Assembly (NCBI RefSeq): GCF_030929505.1
Contig: NZ_JAVFVV010000009.1
Span: 1-64,000, forward strand
Direction: 5' to 3'
Source of the DNA: Mesorhizobium sp. LHD-90
GTDB lineage: Bacteria; Pseudomonadota; Alphaproteobacteria; Rhizobiales; Rhizobiaceae
DNA length: 64,000 nt
The notes below the pieces were generated by a model. It worked only from the letters and a program-made list of their open reading frames with translations, did no database searches and was not told the DNA's origin. The position numbers were made by a program, and so were the translations under genes. Shown in pieces: positions 1-9,881 of the stretch. Each line of letters starts with the position of its first letter. The stretch's first letter is position 1.

Positions 1-1
1 C

Positions 2-124
2 GGTGAACTTCCCATCTGGCTTCACCGATACAATTGGCATCGCCCACATGGTAGCCTAAAGTCCAAAACACCAATCAGCCGCCTCGGACTAACCGAGGAC
101 AACCTCTTGAGGCTCCACATCTAG
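2..124 (+). CDS. IS481-family transposase, C-terminal end only (cut by window edge)
   Basis: Frame 2 reads openly from the first base to a TAG at 122-124. It gives 40 residues with WHRPHGSL and PISRLGL, the usual C-terminal signature of IS481-family DDE transposases after the catalytic core. The gene starts outside the window, so whether the element is intact cannot be told. Its stop codon overlaps the stop of the minus-strand gene that follows (both use the CTAG at 121-124). The insertion-sequence right end must therefore lie at or inside the 3' end of that neighbour, and no clear terminal repeat is visible there. Confidence 0.75.
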   Translation, partial: GELPIWLHRYNWHRPHGSLKSKTPISRLGLTEDNLLRLHI

Positions 125-387
125 CGCGCCGCCTGCGTCACCACGACCGGGATCAGGAGGTCGCCCCAGTTGCCGTCACCGCCGTGGTGGCGGGCCGAGC
201 GCACCAGCTCGACCGAGACGCCGGCCTCGACCGCTTTCATCACCGACTGGTTGAGCCGGTGCAGGTCGTTGGCCAGCATGCGGATCGCCGTCTGCTGCGA
301 TGCCGACATGGCGCTCGACTGCTCCTCGGCGCGTTCCTTGACGCGGGTCTTCGGGGTCTTGGTGGGGGTTTCGACTGCGTCCAGCAT
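121..387 (-). CDS. small hypothetical protein downstream of isocitrate lyase
   Basis: An 88-residue protein with no domain I recognise. The N-terminal third is charged and probably flexible (TPKTRVKERAEEQ). The middle is helical (LANDLHRLNQSVMKAVEAG), and the end carries a short hydrophobic strand. A good ribosome binding site (GAGGAG, 8 nt upstream) sets the start. It follows aceA on the same strand with a 108-base gap that contains a hairpin repeat, so it may be read through from aceA or have its own promoter. The last codons meet the end of an IS481-type transposase, so its C-terminus may have been changed by insertion. Confidence 0.6.
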   Translation of the reverse strand: MLDAVETPTKTPKTRVKERAEEQSSAMSASQQTAIRMLANDLHRLNQSVMKAVEAGVSVELVRSARHHGGDGNWGDLLIPVVVTQAAR

Positions 388-418
388 GGTCTTTCTCCTC
401 GCTCCTGATGTTGATGCC

Positions 419-489
419 GGGGACAGTTTATTTTCTTTCAGAAGGGTCGCAGCGCGGCGATGTTGGCGCTGGAAAAGTAAACTGTCCCC
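419..489. repeat. REP-like hairpin with GGGGACAGTTTA arms
   Basis: The left arm GGGGACAGTTTATTTTC (419-435) faces the right arm GAAAAGTAAACTGTCCCC (472-489). They are complementary over about 17 bases with one indel and enclose a GC-rich loop. Arms of this kind recall short palindromic elements mobilised by REP-associated transposases. It lies between aceA and the small downstream gene and could also act as a transcription attenuator. I see no second copy in this window. Confidence 0.6.
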
Positions 490-495
490 TGTTGC

Positions 496-1785
<1,290 letters not shown>

Positions 1786-1859
1786 TGTCTGCTCCGTCTT
1801 GCAATGCGTGTCTGGCTGGTCGGTCGGATTGACGTCATTTGCCTGTCGTCAGATTTACA

Positions 1860-2014
1860 TTGCAGTGCAAAATATGACGAGGAATTTCACCAGAAGCGCC
1901 GATGGAAAAGGGAAAACCGGTATTGAGGTTGACAGAAAGCTGCTGTAAAATTGTCAATGTTGTAAAAGCGGTGGCGACGGGATGACCGGGAACACTCTGT
2001 CAAAAGCTGTAAAA
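1860..2014. promoter_or_regulatory. candidate operator region between aceA and its divergent regulator
   Basis: The gap holds a short palindrome TTGCAGTGCAA (1860-1870) and three copies of TGTAAAA at 1944-1950, 1961-1967 and 2008-2014, two of them preceded by GC. Copies of one heptamer in a divergent promoter next to a DNA-binding protein gene suggest its binding sites. The assignment to the XRE regulator is inference; other factors could bind here. Confidence 0.4.
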
Positions 2015-2058
2015 CCTCTGCCGCGGGCGGATATGCTCGCTGGATGGGGCCGATAGCC

Positions 2059-3576
2059 ATGCCCGAGCAGAAAATCTTCGCCGGCCCGCGCATCCGCCGC
2101 ATCCGCAACGCCAAGGGCTTGACCCAGACCGCGATGGCGGAGGGGCTGGGCATCTCGCCCTCCTATCTCAACCTGATCGAACGCAACCAGCGGCCGCTGA
2201 CTGTCCAGCTCATCCTGAAACTCGCGTCCGTCTACAAGGTGGATCCCGACGAGCTGCAAGGCGAGGCGCGCGGCTCGATTTCCGGGCTGCGCGAGGTGTT
2301 CGCCGACCCGCTGCTTGCCGCCGAACTGCCCGGCGAGCAGGAACTGGTCGAGATGGCCGAGGCTGCCCCCAACATGGCGGCAGGCGTGATCAAACTCTAC
2401 CGCGCCTATCGGGAGCAGGCGTCGAGGCTTTCCGACCTCAACGAGCTGATGGCGCATGAGGGCAGGGCGGCGGCGATCTCCGGCGCGCGCATGCCGCTCG
2501 ACGAGGTGCGCGATGCGCTGGAGCGGCGGCCCAACCATTTTGCCGCGCTCGAGGGCGAGGCGGAGACGTTTTCGGCGCTGCTCGATCCGGGCGACGATCT
2601 GGCCGGCGCGCTGAAGGCGTGGCTCAAGCGCGAGCACGGCATCGTCGTGCGCGTGCTGCCGGCCGCCGTCATGCCCAATTGGCGCCGCCGCTACGACCGC
2701 CATTCGCAGCGCCTGTTCGTCTCCGAGCGCCTGTCGCCCTTCGACCAGTTGCGCGAGATCGCCGTAGAGGCCTGCCTGCTGCGCATGTCGGTGGCGGTCG
2801 CCGCGGAAACAAGAACGCTGAACCTGTCGTCGGACGAGGCGCGGCGGCTGGCGCGTTTCGAGTTCGGCCGCTATGCCGCGCACGCGCTGATGATGCCTTA
2901 TGCGGCTTTCCACACGGCCGCCGTCCGCGCCCGCTACGATGTCGACGTGCTGCGTTCGCGTTTCGGCGTCTCCTTCGAGCAGGCGGCCAACCGTCTGACG
3001 ACCTTGCAGCGCCCCGGCGCCGCCGGGGTGCTGTTTTTCTTGGGCGAGATCGACGCCGCCGGAAACCGGCTGCGCCGCGCCGGCGCGGCGGGTTTTCCGC
3101 ACGGCCGTTTCGGCGGCGGCTGCCCGAAGCTGGCGATCCACGCGGCTTTTTCCCAGCCCGGCCAGATTCTTGTTGAGGCGGTCGAGATGCCGGACGGCGC
3201 GGCGTTCCTCACGATCGCCCGCACGCTGGACGGCCCGCAAGGCGGCTTCGGCGAGCGGCCGCGCCGCACCGCCATCCTTATCGGCTGCGATATCGGCTTT
3301 CGCGACGAGGTCGTCTATGGCGCGGCGCTGCCTGCCGCCTTGCCCAACGGTGCGAGAGCCGGATCGTCCGCCGTCGGTTCGGCCGCGTCGGCCGTCGGCG
3401 CATCCGCGTCAGGCGCGGCTTCGGCCAAACCCGGTCCGGTTGCCGCGACGCCGATCGGCCCGGCATGCCGGCTGTGCGAGCGTACCGGCTGCCTCTCCCG
3501 CGCCGAGCCGCCGATCACCCGCCCGCTCGGTCTCGATGAGATGGTGACGGGCTTGAGCGCGTTCGACTATCGGTGA
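2059..3576 (+). CDS. XRE-family regulator with DUF2083, ScfR/RamB type
   Basis: A 505-residue regulator of the group that controls short-chain fatty acid and acetate use. An XRE helix-turn-helix occupies about residues 8-62. A region related to ImmA/IrrE peptidases follows; at the place of the zinc HExxH it reads REIAVE, so peptidase activity is probably lost. The C-terminal DUF2083 region keeps the family cysteine cluster CRLCERTGC. An Ala/Ser-rich stretch of about 30 residues just before that cluster looks like an inserted linker. The family start PEQKIFAGPRI supports ATG 2059; an in-frame ATG at 2044 would add five residues. The divergent position to aceA makes aceA the likely target. Confidence 0.85.
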   Translation: MPEQKIFAGPRIRRIRNAKGLTQTAMAEGLGISPSYLNLIERNQRPLTVQLILKLASVYKVDPDELQGEARGSISGLREVFADPLLAAELPGEQELVEMAEAAPNMAAGVIKLYRAYREQASRLSDLNELMAHEGRAAAISGARMPLDEVRDALERRPNHFAALEGEAETFSALLDPGDDLAGALKAWLKREHGIVVRVLPAAVMPNWRRRYDRHSQRLFVSERLSPFDQLREIAVEACLLRMSVAVAAETRTLNLSSDEARRLARFEFGRYAAHALMMPYAAFHTAAVRARYDVDVLRSRFGVSFEQAANRLTTLQRPGAAGVLFFLGEIDAAGNRLRRAGAAGFPHGRFGGGCPKLAIHAAFSQPGQILVEAVEMPDGAAFLTIARTLDGPQGGFGERPRRTAILIGCDIGFRDEVVYGAALPAALPNGARAGSSAVGSAASAVGASASGAASAKPGPVAATPIGPACRLCERTGCLSRAEPPITRPLGLDEMVTGLSAFDYR

Positions 3577-3693
3577 GTTCTTCCGCCGCGGCATCAAGCA
3601 TCGCGGTCTCACTCAAGTAACGTCCACGTGATCATTGACTCGTTGCAGTCGAAGCCTGAGATATGAGGAGGACGCGGCTGCAGGGGGTAAGAC

Positions 3694-4593
3694 ATGAAAC
3701 GATACTTGTTTGCGATTGCCATATCATCGATATTTTCCGTTTCTCCCCTTCACGCCGAGAAATCAGCGGAGTTTTTCCCGGAATATCCCCTGTACAATGA
3801 CGCGGGAAAGACCTTCCTCGACAAGATAGAACCGAGGATTGGAAAAATAGATTTGCCTGATGGCGTCTCCCTCGATTTGCGGGACAAGTTCTATTTTCTC
3901 GGCAAGGAAGACACCATCGCGGTTCTTACCGAAGCGTGGGGCAATCCGCCTACATCTGCTGTCGGCAGCGTCGGTATGATCTTCCCGGTCAAATACGATC
4001 CGCTGGCGAGCGACGGCTGGGGTGTGCTGCTTAGCGTCGACAAGATCGGCTATGTCGACGACAAGGACGCAGCGTCGATCGACTATGACGACCTGCTCAA
4101 CACGATGCGCCGCGACACGATTACCGAAAACGAGACGAGAAAGCAGGACGGCTTCGAGCCGATCACGCTGATCGGCTGGGCGGCGCCTCCGGTTTACGAC
4201 ACCGAGAACAAGCGGCTGCACTGGGCCAAGGAACTTCAGTTCGGCAACGCCGAAAAGCACACGTTGAACTACGATGTGCGTTTTCTAGGCCGTGAAGGCG
4301 TATTGATCATGGGTTACGTCGCCTCGATCGACCAGTTGCCGGAAATCCAGGCCAGCCTGCCCGATGTCCTGAGCACGCCAAGTTTCGCGCCCGGCAAGCG
4401 CTATTCGGATTTCGTCCCGGGTGTTGACACCGTCGCGGCGGTGGGTGTCGGCGGCCTCATCGCCGGCAAGGTGGCGGCGAAGGCGGGGCTCTTCGCGATC
4501 GCCCTGGTCGCGCTGAAGAAATTTGGCTTCCTGCTGATTGTGCCCGTAGCCTGGCTGTGGCGTGTGATCCGCCGAAAGTCTTCGACGTCGTGA
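3694..4593 (+). CDS. DUF2167 family membrane protein
   Basis: A 299-residue protein with an N-terminal signal peptide (about 1-21), a long exported domain of DUF2167 type and a C-terminal hydrophobic stretch (about 245-290) ending in a basic tail. This suggests an exported domain anchored by its C-terminus. The start ATG follows an AGGGGG ribosome site. The biochemical role of the family is not known to me. The first 300 bases are poorer in GC than the surroundings. It stands alone, 118 bases after the regulator gene and on the same strand. Confidence 0.75.
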   Translation: MKRYLFAIAISSIFSVSPLHAEKSAEFFPEYPLYNDAGKTFLDKIEPRIGKIDLPDGVSLDLRDKFYFLGKEDTIAVLTEAWGNPPTSAVGSVGMIFPVKYDPLASDGWGVLLSVDKIGYVDDKDAASIDYDDLLNTMRRDTITENETRKQDGFEPITLIGWAAPPVYDTENKRLHWAKELQFGNAEKHTLNYDVRFLGREGVLIMGYVASIDQLPEIQASLPDVLSTPSFAPGKRYSDFVPGVDTVAAVGVGGLIAGKVAAKAGLFAIALVALKKFGFLLIVPVAWLWRVIRRKSSTS

Positions 4594-4948
4594 GAGGCAG
4601 CGCCCGCGCGAGTTCTTCCTGCTCGGCCTCGGGCAGGGCCGGTCGCGCGGTGGCGGTCGTCATTGTGCATGACGATCCAGTGGCCTTCGCGCAACTCGTC
4701 GATCCGTTTGCCGGCGCGCTCCAGCGGCGGGTCGCGGTCTGAGTATGACCTCGCGTCCGCTCCTTGAAAGAAAAAGTGCCACGGACGTCGTTGTGTCATC
4801 AGTTCCAACTATCGTTCTGCGTGCGTTTGGAGCATCATGTGCCGCTACGTCACGTTGTTGCAATGACCGTGTGGGGACGGTTTTCTGGGTAGGGAGAGGA
4901 AGTCGGCACGGCGGTTTGGTGCCATCCAGCAAAGGAGGAGGATCCCTG
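4594..4948. other. gene-less stretch between DUF2167 and DUF937 genes
   Basis: No convincing coding frame, RNA gene or repeat is visible in these 355 bases. The only clear element is the ribosome site AAAGGAGGAG at 4931-4940, which sets the start of the next gene. A promoter for that gene is expected here but I cannot place it. Confidence 0.4.
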
Positions 4949-6073
4949 ATGGCTAGCAATATCGTTTCACTGGTGAGTCAATTCCTGACGCCTGACATCA
5001 TCGCGCGCATCGCGGCTATCCTCGGTCTGGATCGCGGCAGTGCGCAGAGCGCAATCGGCGCGGCGGTGCCCGCCTTGCTCGCCGGACTGGTCGGCGCGGC
5101 ATCGAAACCGAGCGGTGCGCAGAAGCTGGCCGACGCCGTGAAGGATCAGTCCGGCATACTGGACGGTTTCGCCGGCATGCTCGGCGGCGGACAGTCGACC
5201 CTCGCGGACCAGGGATCGCAAGTGCTTGGTTCGCTCCTCGGCGGCGACGGACAGGCCGCGCTCGCAGGGGCGGTCTCGAAGTTTGCCGGCCTCGACGCCG
5301 GCAAGGGCAGTTCCCTTGTCGGAATGCTTGCCCCGGCCGTATTGGGGATGATCGGCAAGGAAGCCGGACCGGGCAGGCTGGACGCGAGCGGGCTTGCCAG
5401 TCTGCTCAATGCCCAGAAAGGCAACATCGCTCAGGCGCTGCCTGCCGGATTCGGCGATCTGCTGGGGCGTTCCGGGCTTCTCGACTCGCTTGGTGGCGCC
5501 GTGGGTTCGACCGCGGCGTCCGCGACCCGGGCCGCGGCGAATACGGCCGAGCATGCCGGGCGGCTCGCCTCGTCGTCAGCCCAAACGGTCGGCGATGCGG
5601 GGCGTCGTGCCGAGGCGGCGGCCTCCGGCGTGCCTCGGTGGCTTTACTGGCTGGTCGCCCTGCTCGTGATCCTGGGGCTTCTCTGGTACCTGTTTGGCAA
5701 TCGCGCCCAGCAGGCCGTCGAAACGACCGCCCCCGCTGCGCAGGGCGTCGTCGTCGGCGGCGTCGACATAGGCAAGCAGCTTGGGGACGGCCTTGGCGCC
5801 TTGCGGACGTCGTTGGAGTCGGTCACGGACGCGGCGTCGGCGAACGCGGCTTTGCCGAAGTTGCAGGAGTTCGCCACGCAGTTGGACACGATCGGCGCCT
5901 CCATGGCACAGGCAACGCCGGAACAGAAGACAGCGGTCAAGGGGTTGGTGGAGCCGGCCATGGCGACGCTCAACCAGCTTTTCGACAAGGTGCTTGCGAT
6001 CCCCGGCGTTGGCGACGTGCTGAAACCCACCGTCGATGCCCTGAGGGCGAAGCTCGCGAGTCTCGCCGCGTAG
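4949..6073 (+). CDS. DUF937 domain protein with one membrane helix
   Basis: A 374-residue protein. The first 200 residues are Gly/Ala/Leu-rich with repeated AxxLxGLLGG-like segments typical of DUF937 (YidB-like). One membrane helix follows (about residues 229-249, WLYWLVALLVILGLLWYLFG), then a helical C-terminal domain of about 120 residues. The strong AAAGGAGGAG ribosome site 8 bases upstream of ATG 4949 decides the start. The function of DUF937 is unknown. A second, unrelated-looking DUF937 protein lies at 46396-47406. Confidence 0.75.
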   Translation: MASNIVSLVSQFLTPDIIARIAAILGLDRGSAQSAIGAAVPALLAGLVGAASKPSGAQKLADAVKDQSGILDGFAGMLGGGQSTLADQGSQVLGSLLGGDGQAALAGAVSKFAGLDAGKGSSLVGMLAPAVLGMIGKEAGPGRLDASGLASLLNAQKGNIAQALPAGFGDLLGRSGLLDSLGGAVGSTAASATRAAANTAEHAGRLASSSAQTVGDAGRRAEAAASGVPRWLYWLVALLVILGLLWYLFGNRAQQAVETTAPAAQGVVVGGVDIGKQLGDGLGALRTSLESVTDAASANAALPKLQEFATQLDTIGASMAQATPEQKTAVKGLVEPAMATLNQLFDKVLAIPGVGDVLKPTVDALRAKLASLAA

Positions 6074-6269
6074 CTGGGAAACGCCGACCAGCGGGCCCAC
6101 CCGGACCACGCTCCCTTTGCCGCGCGCTCGGGAGCGTGCAATTGCCCCAAGCGGATCGCCCGACTGGACCATTTCCTCGCGCTGGCGATCCGCTAGCGAG
6201 ACAGGAGCCGGCGTGCTGTCCGGCTAGGGCAGCTTTGCCCTTGGCTCTTTGCGACGGGCTCTCCCGCCG

Positions 6270-7217
6270 ATGACGGATTTCACCACCACAAGTCCTGCCG
6301 CGGCGCCGTCCGACCGCGAGGAGCGGATCGGCCTGCTGCTGGTCTTTCTGTCGGCTTTCGCCTGGAGCACCGGCGGCGCCATCGCCCGTTTCCTTGAGGC
6401 CGACGACAGTTGGACGGTCGTGTTCTGGCGCTCGCTCTTCGCAGCGCTTTTCCTAATCGCTTTCCTGCTTTTTCGCGACGGCGCGCGCGGCGCCGCGCAG
6501 CAGTTCCGTACCATGGGCTTTCCGGGCGTCGTGGTCGCCCTCTGCTTCGCTTCCGCCTCGACCTGTTTTGTGCTGGCCATCGCCCACACCACTATTGCCA
6601 ACGTCATGCTGATCAATGCCGGCGTGCCACTGTTTGCGGCGCTGCTGGGATGGCTGCTGTTTCGCGACACCGTGTCGAAAACCACCTGGGCGGCGATTGC
6701 CGCCGTGCTCGCCGGCGTCGCGATCATGGTTTCCGGCTCGTTCGACGGCCGCATCTCGCCGGTCGGCGACATCCTGGCGATGACGATTGCCGTCTGCTTC
6801 GCGCTGGCGACGGTGATTACCCGCCATTTCTCCGGCGTCCGCATGACCTCCGCCGTCTGCCTCGGCACCATCATCGCCTGCGCCATCGCCTTCCTGATGT
6901 CGGGTCGGCTGGCGGTGTCGTGGACCGATCTCGGCCTGCTGTTCTGTTTCGGCGCGCTTAATCTCGGCCTCGGCATGGCGCTGTTCGCCAGCGGTGCGCG
7001 GCTGGTGCCGGCCTCCATGGCGGCGCTGCTCGGCACGTTCGAGACGATCGCCGGCCCGATCTGGGTGTGGCTGATCCACGGCGAGGTTCCGTCGGCCCGC
7101 ACGATACTGGGCGGAGCGGTGGTCTTTGCCGCGCTGCTCGTGCATATCGCCATGCAGTTGCGCAAGCAGTCCCGGCCGGCGCGGCCTGGCGTCACCGGAA
7201 TTCCCGCCCCCCATTGA
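6270..7217 (+). CDS. EamA-family (DMT) transporter
   Basis: A 315-residue inner-membrane protein with about ten hydrophobic segments in two EamA halves, the usual size and layout of drug/metabolite exporters of the RhaT/YdcZ kind. The second half begins near residue 155 (GDILAMTIAVCFA). The substrate cannot be inferred. ATG 6270 gives the natural cytoplasmic N-terminus; an upstream TTG in frame has no ribosome site. It stands alone between the DUF937 gene and the polyamine transporter operon. Confidence 0.85.
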   Translation: MTDFTTTSPAAAPSDREERIGLLLVFLSAFAWSTGGAIARFLEADDSWTVVFWRSLFAALFLIAFLLFRDGARGAAQQFRTMGFPGVVVALCFASASTCFVLAIAHTTIANVMLINAGVPLFAALLGWLLFRDTVSKTTWAAIAAVLAGVAIMVSGSFDGRISPVGDILAMTIAVCFALATVITRHFSGVRMTSAVCLGTIIACAIAFLMSGRLAVSWTDLGLLFCFGALNLGLGMALFASGARLVPASMAALLGTFETIAGPIWVWLIHGEVPSARTILGGAVVFAALLVHIAMQLRKQSRPARPGVTGIPAPH

Positions 7218-7571
7218 CAGGTTTGCCGCCAAAGGCGCACCTTGCTTTCATTGGCAACCAGAGAGCAGGCGTATCTTGCCAGTCACCGCAGCGGGCCACG
7301 CGGAGGGCCGTGCAGGTTTCACGATAAAGATTGGGTCGCGATGGCGGCGGCGGACGCTCGGATTTGAGCGCTGCCGCAACGTGCCGACAGTTCGCCGCCC
7401 GCTTCGATCGAATGATCGTTTCGCGTCATCCGCAAAAGCTCGCCGTGGACAGCTATCCGTCTTGCCGGTCTGCGCTTGTCGCACCGCGGCAATGCCAATA
7501 GTCTTTCACAAAAGCCGGGCGCAACGTGCAGATACTGCCGCCCGTAGGGAACACAGGAAAGGGAGAATTTC
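7218..7571. other. gene-less stretch upstream of potF
   Basis: These 354 bases hold no supported gene. They must contain the promoter and leader of the polyamine transporter operon. The ribosome site AAAGGGAGA sits just before the potF start. I see no strong hairpin or operator. Confidence 0.4.
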
Positions 7572-8669
7572 ATGATCCGCAGGACGCTGTTGTTGTCCGC
7601 CGCGACGGCCGTGCTGGCCGCCTTCGCCGGCGGGGCCGGTGCGCAGGAAAGAGTTGTGAACGTCTACAACTGGTCGGACTACATCGATAGTTCGATCATC
7701 GACGACTTCACCAAGGAGACCGGCATCAAGGTCGTCTACGACGTCTTCGATTCCAACGAGATCCTGGAAACCAAGCTGCTTGCCGGCGGCAGCGGCTATG
7801 ACATCGTCGTTCCGACCAGCAACTTCCTGGTAAGGCAGATCGCGGCTGGGGTGTACCAGAAGCTCGACAAGTCGAAGCTGCCGAACCTCGTCAACGAATG
7901 GGACGTCGTGACCAGCCGGGTCCAGAAATACGATCCCGACAATGCCTATTCGGTCAACTGGATGTGGGGCACCGTCGGCATCGGCTACAATGTCGAGAAG
8001 GTGAAGGCGGCGCTCGGCGTCGACAAGATCGACAGTTGGGACGTCGTCTACAAGCCGGAGAACCTGGCCAAGCTGAAGGATTGCGGCGTCTATGTGCTGG
8101 ATTCTTCCAGCGATATCGTTCCGACGACGTTGAAATATCTCGGTCTCGATCCGGAAAGCACATCGGCGGAGGATCTTGCCAAGGTCGAGGAGACGCTGCT
8201 GGCGATCCGCCCCTTCATCCGCAAGTTCCACTCGTCGGAATACATCAACGCTCTGGCCAATGGCGACATCTGTCTCGCGGTCGGCTGGTCGGGTGACATC
8301 TTCCAGGCGCGGGATCGCGCCGCCGAGGCCGACCAGGGCGTCGTCGTCGACTATGTTGTGCCCAAGGAAGGCGCCGAGATGTGGTTCGACCAGATGGCGA
8401 TTCCGGCCGATGCTCCCCACGTTGCGGAAGCGCACGAATTCCTCAACTTCATCCTGAAGCCGGAAGTCGCGGCGAAGGCGACGAACTACGTGTATTTCGC
8501 CAACGGCAACAAGGCCTCGCAGGAATTCATCGACAAGGAGATTCTGGACAATCCGGCGATCTATCCCGATGCCGCGACGCTGGAAAAGCTGTTCACCGTG
8601 TCGCCCTACGATTCGAAGAGCCAGCGCGTCGTGACCCGGCTCTGGACGAAGGTCGTCACCGGTCAATGA
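7572..8669 (+). CDS. potF: polyamine ABC transporter, periplasmic binding protein
   Basis: Binds putrescine or spermidine in the periplasm and delivers it to the PotGHI importer. The 365-residue protein has a signal peptide (about 1-24). The mature start, VVNVYNWSDYI, is the hallmark of PotD/PotF proteins. It is the first gene of potFGHI; a hairpin with a U-run follows it at once, which would make this binding protein more abundant than the membrane parts. Putrescine is the likelier ligand by similarity to PotF, but this is inference. Confidence 0.9.
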   Translation: MIRRTLLLSAATAVLAAFAGGAGAQERVVNVYNWSDYIDSSIIDDFTKETGIKVVYDVFDSNEILETKLLAGGSGYDIVVPTSNFLVRQIAAGVYQKLDKSKLPNLVNEWDVVTSRVQKYDPDNAYSVNWMWGTVGIGYNVEKVKAALGVDKIDSWDVVYKPENLAKLKDCGVYVLDSSSDIVPTTLKYLGLDPESTSAEDLAKVEETLLAIRPFIRKFHSSEYINALANGDICLAVGWSGDIFQARDRAAEADQGVVVDYVVPKEGAEMWFDQMAIPADAPHVAEAHEFLNFILKPEVAAKATNYVYFANGNKASQEFIDKEILDNPAIYPDAATLEKLFTVSPYDSKSQRVVTRLWTKVVTGQ

Positions 8670-8674
8670 GGCGA

Positions 8675-8704
8675 GATCCCGGCGGCCACCCGCCGGGATC
8701 TTTT
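8675..8704 (+). terminator. intra-operon terminator/attenuator after potF
   Basis: A perfect 11-base stem GATCCCGGCGG (8675-8685) pairs with CCGCCGGGATC (8690-8700) around a four-base loop and is followed by TTTT. It lies between potF and potG, so it probably stops part of the transcripts and stabilises the potF message. Confidence 0.75.
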
Positions 8705-8732
8705 CACGTCGGGGACAAGGGGACAGGGACCA

Positions 8733-9875
8733 ATGAATTCGCTCGGCAGCATCCGCAGGTCGTTCGCGCCGTGGAACGATCCGAACGCCAAGCCGTATAT
8801 TGCCTTCGAGAACGTCACGAAAAAATTCGGCGATTTCACCGCGGTCAACAATCTGTCGCTGTCGATCTTCGAGAAGGAATTCTTTGCGCTGCTCGGCGCG
8901 TCCGGCTGCGGAAAGTCGACGCTGCTCAGGATGCTCGCCGGCTTCGACGAGCCGACCGCCGGCCGCATCCTGCTCGACGGGCAGGATCTGCGCGGCATCC
9001 CGCCCTACCGCCGCCCCGTCAACATGATGTTCCAGTCCTACGCGCTGTTCCCGCACATGACGGTCGAGCAGAACATCGCCTTCGGCCTCAAGCAGGAGGG
9101 CATGCCGAAGCCTGACATCGAGCAGCGCGTCGCCGATATGCTGAAACTGGTGAAGCTGACGCAGTTCGCCAAGCGCAAGCCGCACCAGCTTTCCGGTGGC
9201 CAGCGCCAGCGCGTGGCGCTCGCCCGCTCGGTGGCCAAGCGGCCAAAGGTGCTGCTGCTCGACGAGCCGCTCGGCGCGCTCGACAAGAAGCTGCGCGAGG
9301 AGACGCAGTTCGAGCTGATGGACCTGCAGCAGACGCTCGGCCTCACCTTCGTCGTCGTCACCCATGACCAGGAAGAGGCGATGACCATGGCCGACCGTAT
9401 CGCCATATTGGACAAGGGCGAGGTCATGCAGGTGGCGACCCCGGCCGAAGTCTACGAGGCGCCGGGTTCGCGCTACGTCGCCAGCTTCGTCGGCAACATC
9501 AACATGCTCGAGGGCACCGTGGCGGAGCGCACGGAAAACCGGGCAAGGATCACCGGCGCCAGCGGCGCTGAGATCGTGGTCGAGAACGCCGGCGACGCGG
9601 CCGCCGGCAACACGGTCGCCTTCGCCATCCGGCCGGAGAAGATCAAGGTGTCGTCGCGCCCGCCGGCGCAAGGCACGGCCAATGTCATGGAGGGCGAAAT
9701 CTACGACCTCGCCTATCTCGGCGACATGACCGTCTACCACGTCAGGCTTGCCGACGGGCAGGTGCTCAAGGCCAGTGCGCTGAACAGTTCGCGGGTGACG
9801 GAAGACCCGCTGACCTGGAACGACCGCGCCTGGGTTTCCTTCGCGCCCGACGCCGGCGTCGTGCTGACGCGCTAG
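8733..9875 (+). CDS. potG: polyamine ABC transporter ATPase
   Basis: The cytoplasmic ATPase that drives PotHI. In 380 residues it shows Walker A GASGCGKST (about 55), the signature LSGGQRQR (about 155), Walker B VLLLDEPLGALD and the switch histidine VVTHDQ. A C-terminal TOBE domain (about 290-375) is typical of the PotA/PotG class. It lies between potF and potH; its stop is only six bases before the potH start. Confidence 0.93.
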   Translation: MNSLGSIRRSFAPWNDPNAKPYIAFENVTKKFGDFTAVNNLSLSIFEKEFFALLGASGCGKSTLLRMLAGFDEPTAGRILLDGQDLRGIPPYRRPVNMMFQSYALFPHMTVEQNIAFGLKQEGMPKPDIEQRVADMLKLVKLTQFAKRKPHQLSGGQRQRVALARSVAKRPKVLLLDEPLGALDKKLREETQFELMDLQQTLGLTFVVVTHDQEEAMTMADRIAILDKGEVMQVATPAEVYEAPGSRYVASFVGNINMLEGTVAERTENRARITGASGAEIVVENAGDAAAGNTVAFAIRPEKIKVSSRPPAQGTANVMEGEIYDLAYLGDMTVYHVRLADGQVLKASALNSSRVTEDPLTWNDRAWVSFAPDAGVVLTR

Positions 9876-9881
9876 GAGGCG

